Below are positions 62,591-64,000 of a stretch of 64,000 nucleotides of DNA, in pieces (the stretch's first letter is position 1; every line of letters starts with the position of its first letter). The DNA lies in contig SCMQ01000015.1 in assembly GCA_005503335.1 (NCBI GenBank), positions 37,301 through 101,300 of the forward strand, given 5' to 3'. A program made the translations under genes and the position numbers. The notes below the pieces were generated by a model, which did no database searches, was not told where the DNA came from, and saw only the letters and a list, made by a program, of their open reading frames with translations. The stretch is from Comamonadaceae bacterium 2FH (GTDB lineage Bacteria; Pseudomonadota; Gammaproteobacteria; Burkholderiales; Burkholderiaceae_C).

Positions 62591-64000
62591 CGGCGCCGGC
62601 CTCGCTGTTCGGCCCGGTGATCTGCAGGCGGGCCATGCGGTAGCGTATCTGGCGCAGGTTCAGGCCCAGGCGCGCTGCCGCGGCCGTGCGGTTGAAGCCG
62701 GTCTCCTGCAGGGTGCGCAACAGGATCTCGCGCTCGCACTGGTCCAGCCAGGCGGCCAGGTTGTCGGGCAGCGGGGACTGGGACTGGGCCTCGCCGGCGC
62801 CGGCTTCGGGCGCCGGTGCGGCCTGCGATGCGATGTGCAGCATGTCGGCCTCGCCCAGCGCCACGGCGCGGTGCAGCAGGTTCTCGAGTTCGCGCACGTT
62901 GCCCGGCAGCGGATGCGCCTCGAGCTGCTGCAGCAGCTCGGGCGACAGGCTGGGAAGGGGGGGATGGCCGCTGTCCGCGGCGATGCGCTGCAGCAGGGCA
63001 TCGCACAAGGCGGGCAGGTCTTGGCGGCGCTCGCGCAGCGCGGGCACCAGGATGTCGATCACGTTGAGCCGGTAATAAAGATCCTGGCGAAAGCGCCCGG
63101 CCTGGACCTCGGCCGCCAGGTCCTTGTGCGTGGCGCTGACGATGCGCACGTCGACCAGCTCCTCCTGGGTCGCGCCCAGCGGTCGCACATGGCGTTCCTG
63201 GATCACGCGCAGCAGCTTGGCCTGCATGGCCAGCGGCAGGTCGCCGATCTCGTCCAGGAACAGGGTGCCGCCGGCTGCCGCCTGGAAGAAGCCGTCGCGG
63301 TCCTGGGTGGCGCCGGTGTAGGCCCCCTTGCGCACGCCGAAGAACTCGGCCTCCAGCAGGGTCTCGGGTATGGCGCCGCAGTTCACAGCGACGAAGGGGC
63401 GCTCGGCCCGGTGGCTGCTGGCATGCAGGGCGCGCGCGACCAGTTCCTTGCCGGTGCCCGACTCGCCATGTACCAGCACCGGCGCCATGCTGCGCGCGGC
63501 CTTGACCACGCGCTGGCGCACCGCGGCCATGGCCGCCGAAGGGCCGACCAGCCGGGCCAGGGCGGCCTGGCCGGCGGCCGAGACCTGGGCGTCGCCGGCC
63601 GGGGGCAGGTCCGGGCGGTCGGCCTTGGCGGCGCTGCGCCGGTCCGCGATGGCCGAGGCGACCACGCCGCGCAGCTGCTTGAGGTCCACCGGCTTGGTCA
63701 GGTAGTCGAAGGCGCCGGCCTTCAGCGCCTCGACCGCGTTCTCGGCCGAGCCGTAGGCCGTGATCATGACGCAGCGTTCCGGGCGCTGCTGCGTCTTCAT
63801 GCCCTGCAGCAGCGACAGCCCCAGGCCGTCCGGCAGGCGCATGTCGGTGATCACGGCGTCGAAACGCTGGCTGCCCAACTGCTGCCAGGCCTCGGCCAGC
63901 GTGCCCGCCGCCTCGACACGGTGGCCTTCGCGCAGCAGCGTGAGCTCGTACAGGGTGCGCAGGTCGGGCTCGTCGTCGACGACGAGCACCAGTGCGGGCG
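62577..64000 (-). CDS. sigma-54-dependent response regulator (PilR/NtrC type), cut by window edge
   Basis: At least 470 residues. The receiver domain begins LVLVVDDEPDLRTLY with the acidic pocket, phosphoacceptor Asp in DAVITDMRLPDG and Lys in YLTKPVDLKQL. The AAA+ domain has Walker A HGESGTGKELVARA, the sigma-54 contact loop GAYTGA (Tyr instead of the usual Phe), Walker B GTLFLDEIGDLP and the arginine region RQDLYYRLNVI. A Fis-type helix-turn-helix ends the protein (FNRTAAAARLGLNLRQIRYRMARL). The frame stays open to the edge (PALVLVVDD), so the true start is outside the window and GTG at 63989 is probably internal. Position behind ampD and similarity suggest PilR, with the sensor gene just beyond. 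Confidence 0.88.
   Translation of the reverse strand, partial: PALVLVVDDEPDLRTLYELTLLREGHRVEAAGTLAEAWQQLGSQRFDAVITDMRLPDGLGLSLLQGMKTQQRPERCVMITAYGSAENAVEALKAGAFDYLTKPVDLKQLRGVVASAIADRRSAAKADRPDLPPAGDAQVSAAGQAALARLVGPSAAMAAVRQRVVKAARSMAPVLVHGESGTGKELVARALHASSHRAERPFVAVNCGAIPETLLEAEFFGVRKGAYTGATQDRDGFFQAAAGGTLFLDEIGDLPLAMQAKLLRVIQERHVRPLGATQEELVDVRIVSATHKDLAAEVQAGRFRQDLYYRLNVIDILVPALRERRQDLPALCDALLQRIAADSGHPPLPSLSPELLQQLEAHPLPGNVRELENLLHRAVALGEADMLHIASQAAPAPEAGAGEAQSQSPLPDNLAAWLDQCEREILLRTLQETGFNRTAAAARLGLNLRQIRYRMARLQITGPNSEAGADDTD

Overview
The window is one contiguous piece of a GC-rich betaproteobacterial chromosome. Gene order and protein sequences point to the Comamonadaceae (Burkholderiales). 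Supporting signs are the cobW-type GTPase/dksA/STAS protein/hslVU block, a complete mraZ-to-lpxC dcw cluster, the rnb/tonB-like/aroE/mtgA/ruvC block, and the accB-accC-prmA and nrdB/nrdA neighbourhoods. It is ordinary core genome; I see no prophage, integron, CRISPR array, rRNA or tRNA. The dcw murein ligases carry the meso-DAP signature (DNPRxE in MurE).

Layout. 1-10.9 kb holds small housekeeping units: a partial FAD-dependent dehydrogenase, cysM, the RNase P RNA gene, a divergent Rrf2/LysR regulator pair, a pseudouridine synthase coupled to a NUDIX-metallo-beta-lactamase fusion, dapF-DUF484-xerC, rlmI and a COG0523 GTPase. 10.9-15.5 kb is dksA, a STAS-domain protein and hslVU. 15.8-34.4 kb is the division and cell-wall cluster mraZ-rsmH-ftsL-ftsI-murE-murF-mraY-murD-ftsW-murG-murC-ddlB-ftsQ-ftsA-ftsZ-lpxC, mostly with ATGA stop/start overlaps; murB is not in it. 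34.4-40.1 kb runs on the minus strand (ruvC, mtgA, aroE, TonB-like, RNB ribonuclease, YqiA-like esterase). 40.2-44.1 kb is the least conserved part: a lone lipoprotein gene, a decayed histidine kinase and rodA. 44.2-64 kb carries tldD, aroG behind an attenuator, a LuxR regulator, mpl, tlpA, accBC, prmA, a DUF3426 protein, a PfkB kinase, a histone H1-like protein, nrdBA, ampD and a sigma-54 response regulator cut by the window edge.

How it fits together. Three quarters of the genes serve envelope growth and its supply lines: precursor synthesis (dapF, murC-G, ddlB, mraY), polymerisation (ftsW/ftsI, rodA, mtgA), recycling (mpl, ampD), lipid A commitment (lpxC), fatty-acid commitment (accBC) and division (ftsLQAZ, xerC).

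The most unusual observations are: (1) the 5-prime end of accC is present three times in two perfect 108-bp tandem units, each carrying a start and first 11 codons plus a 75-bp hairpin-rich insert that ends the frame; (2) aroG is preceded by a 23-residue Phe/Tyr/Trp-rich leader peptide with mutually exclusive antiterminator and terminator stems, and its ATG sits almost at the predicted transcription start; (3) at least nine genes have a -10-like hexamer only 6-7 bases before the ATG and no Shine-Dalgarno, suggesting widespread leaderless mRNAs; (4) a dispersed about 75-bp hairpin repeat is inserted in frame in two Mur-family ligases (MurD, Mpl) and lies between ftsA and ftsZ; (5) clear MraZ-type and NrdR-type operators, the latter near a DnaA box set in a perfect inverted repeat.
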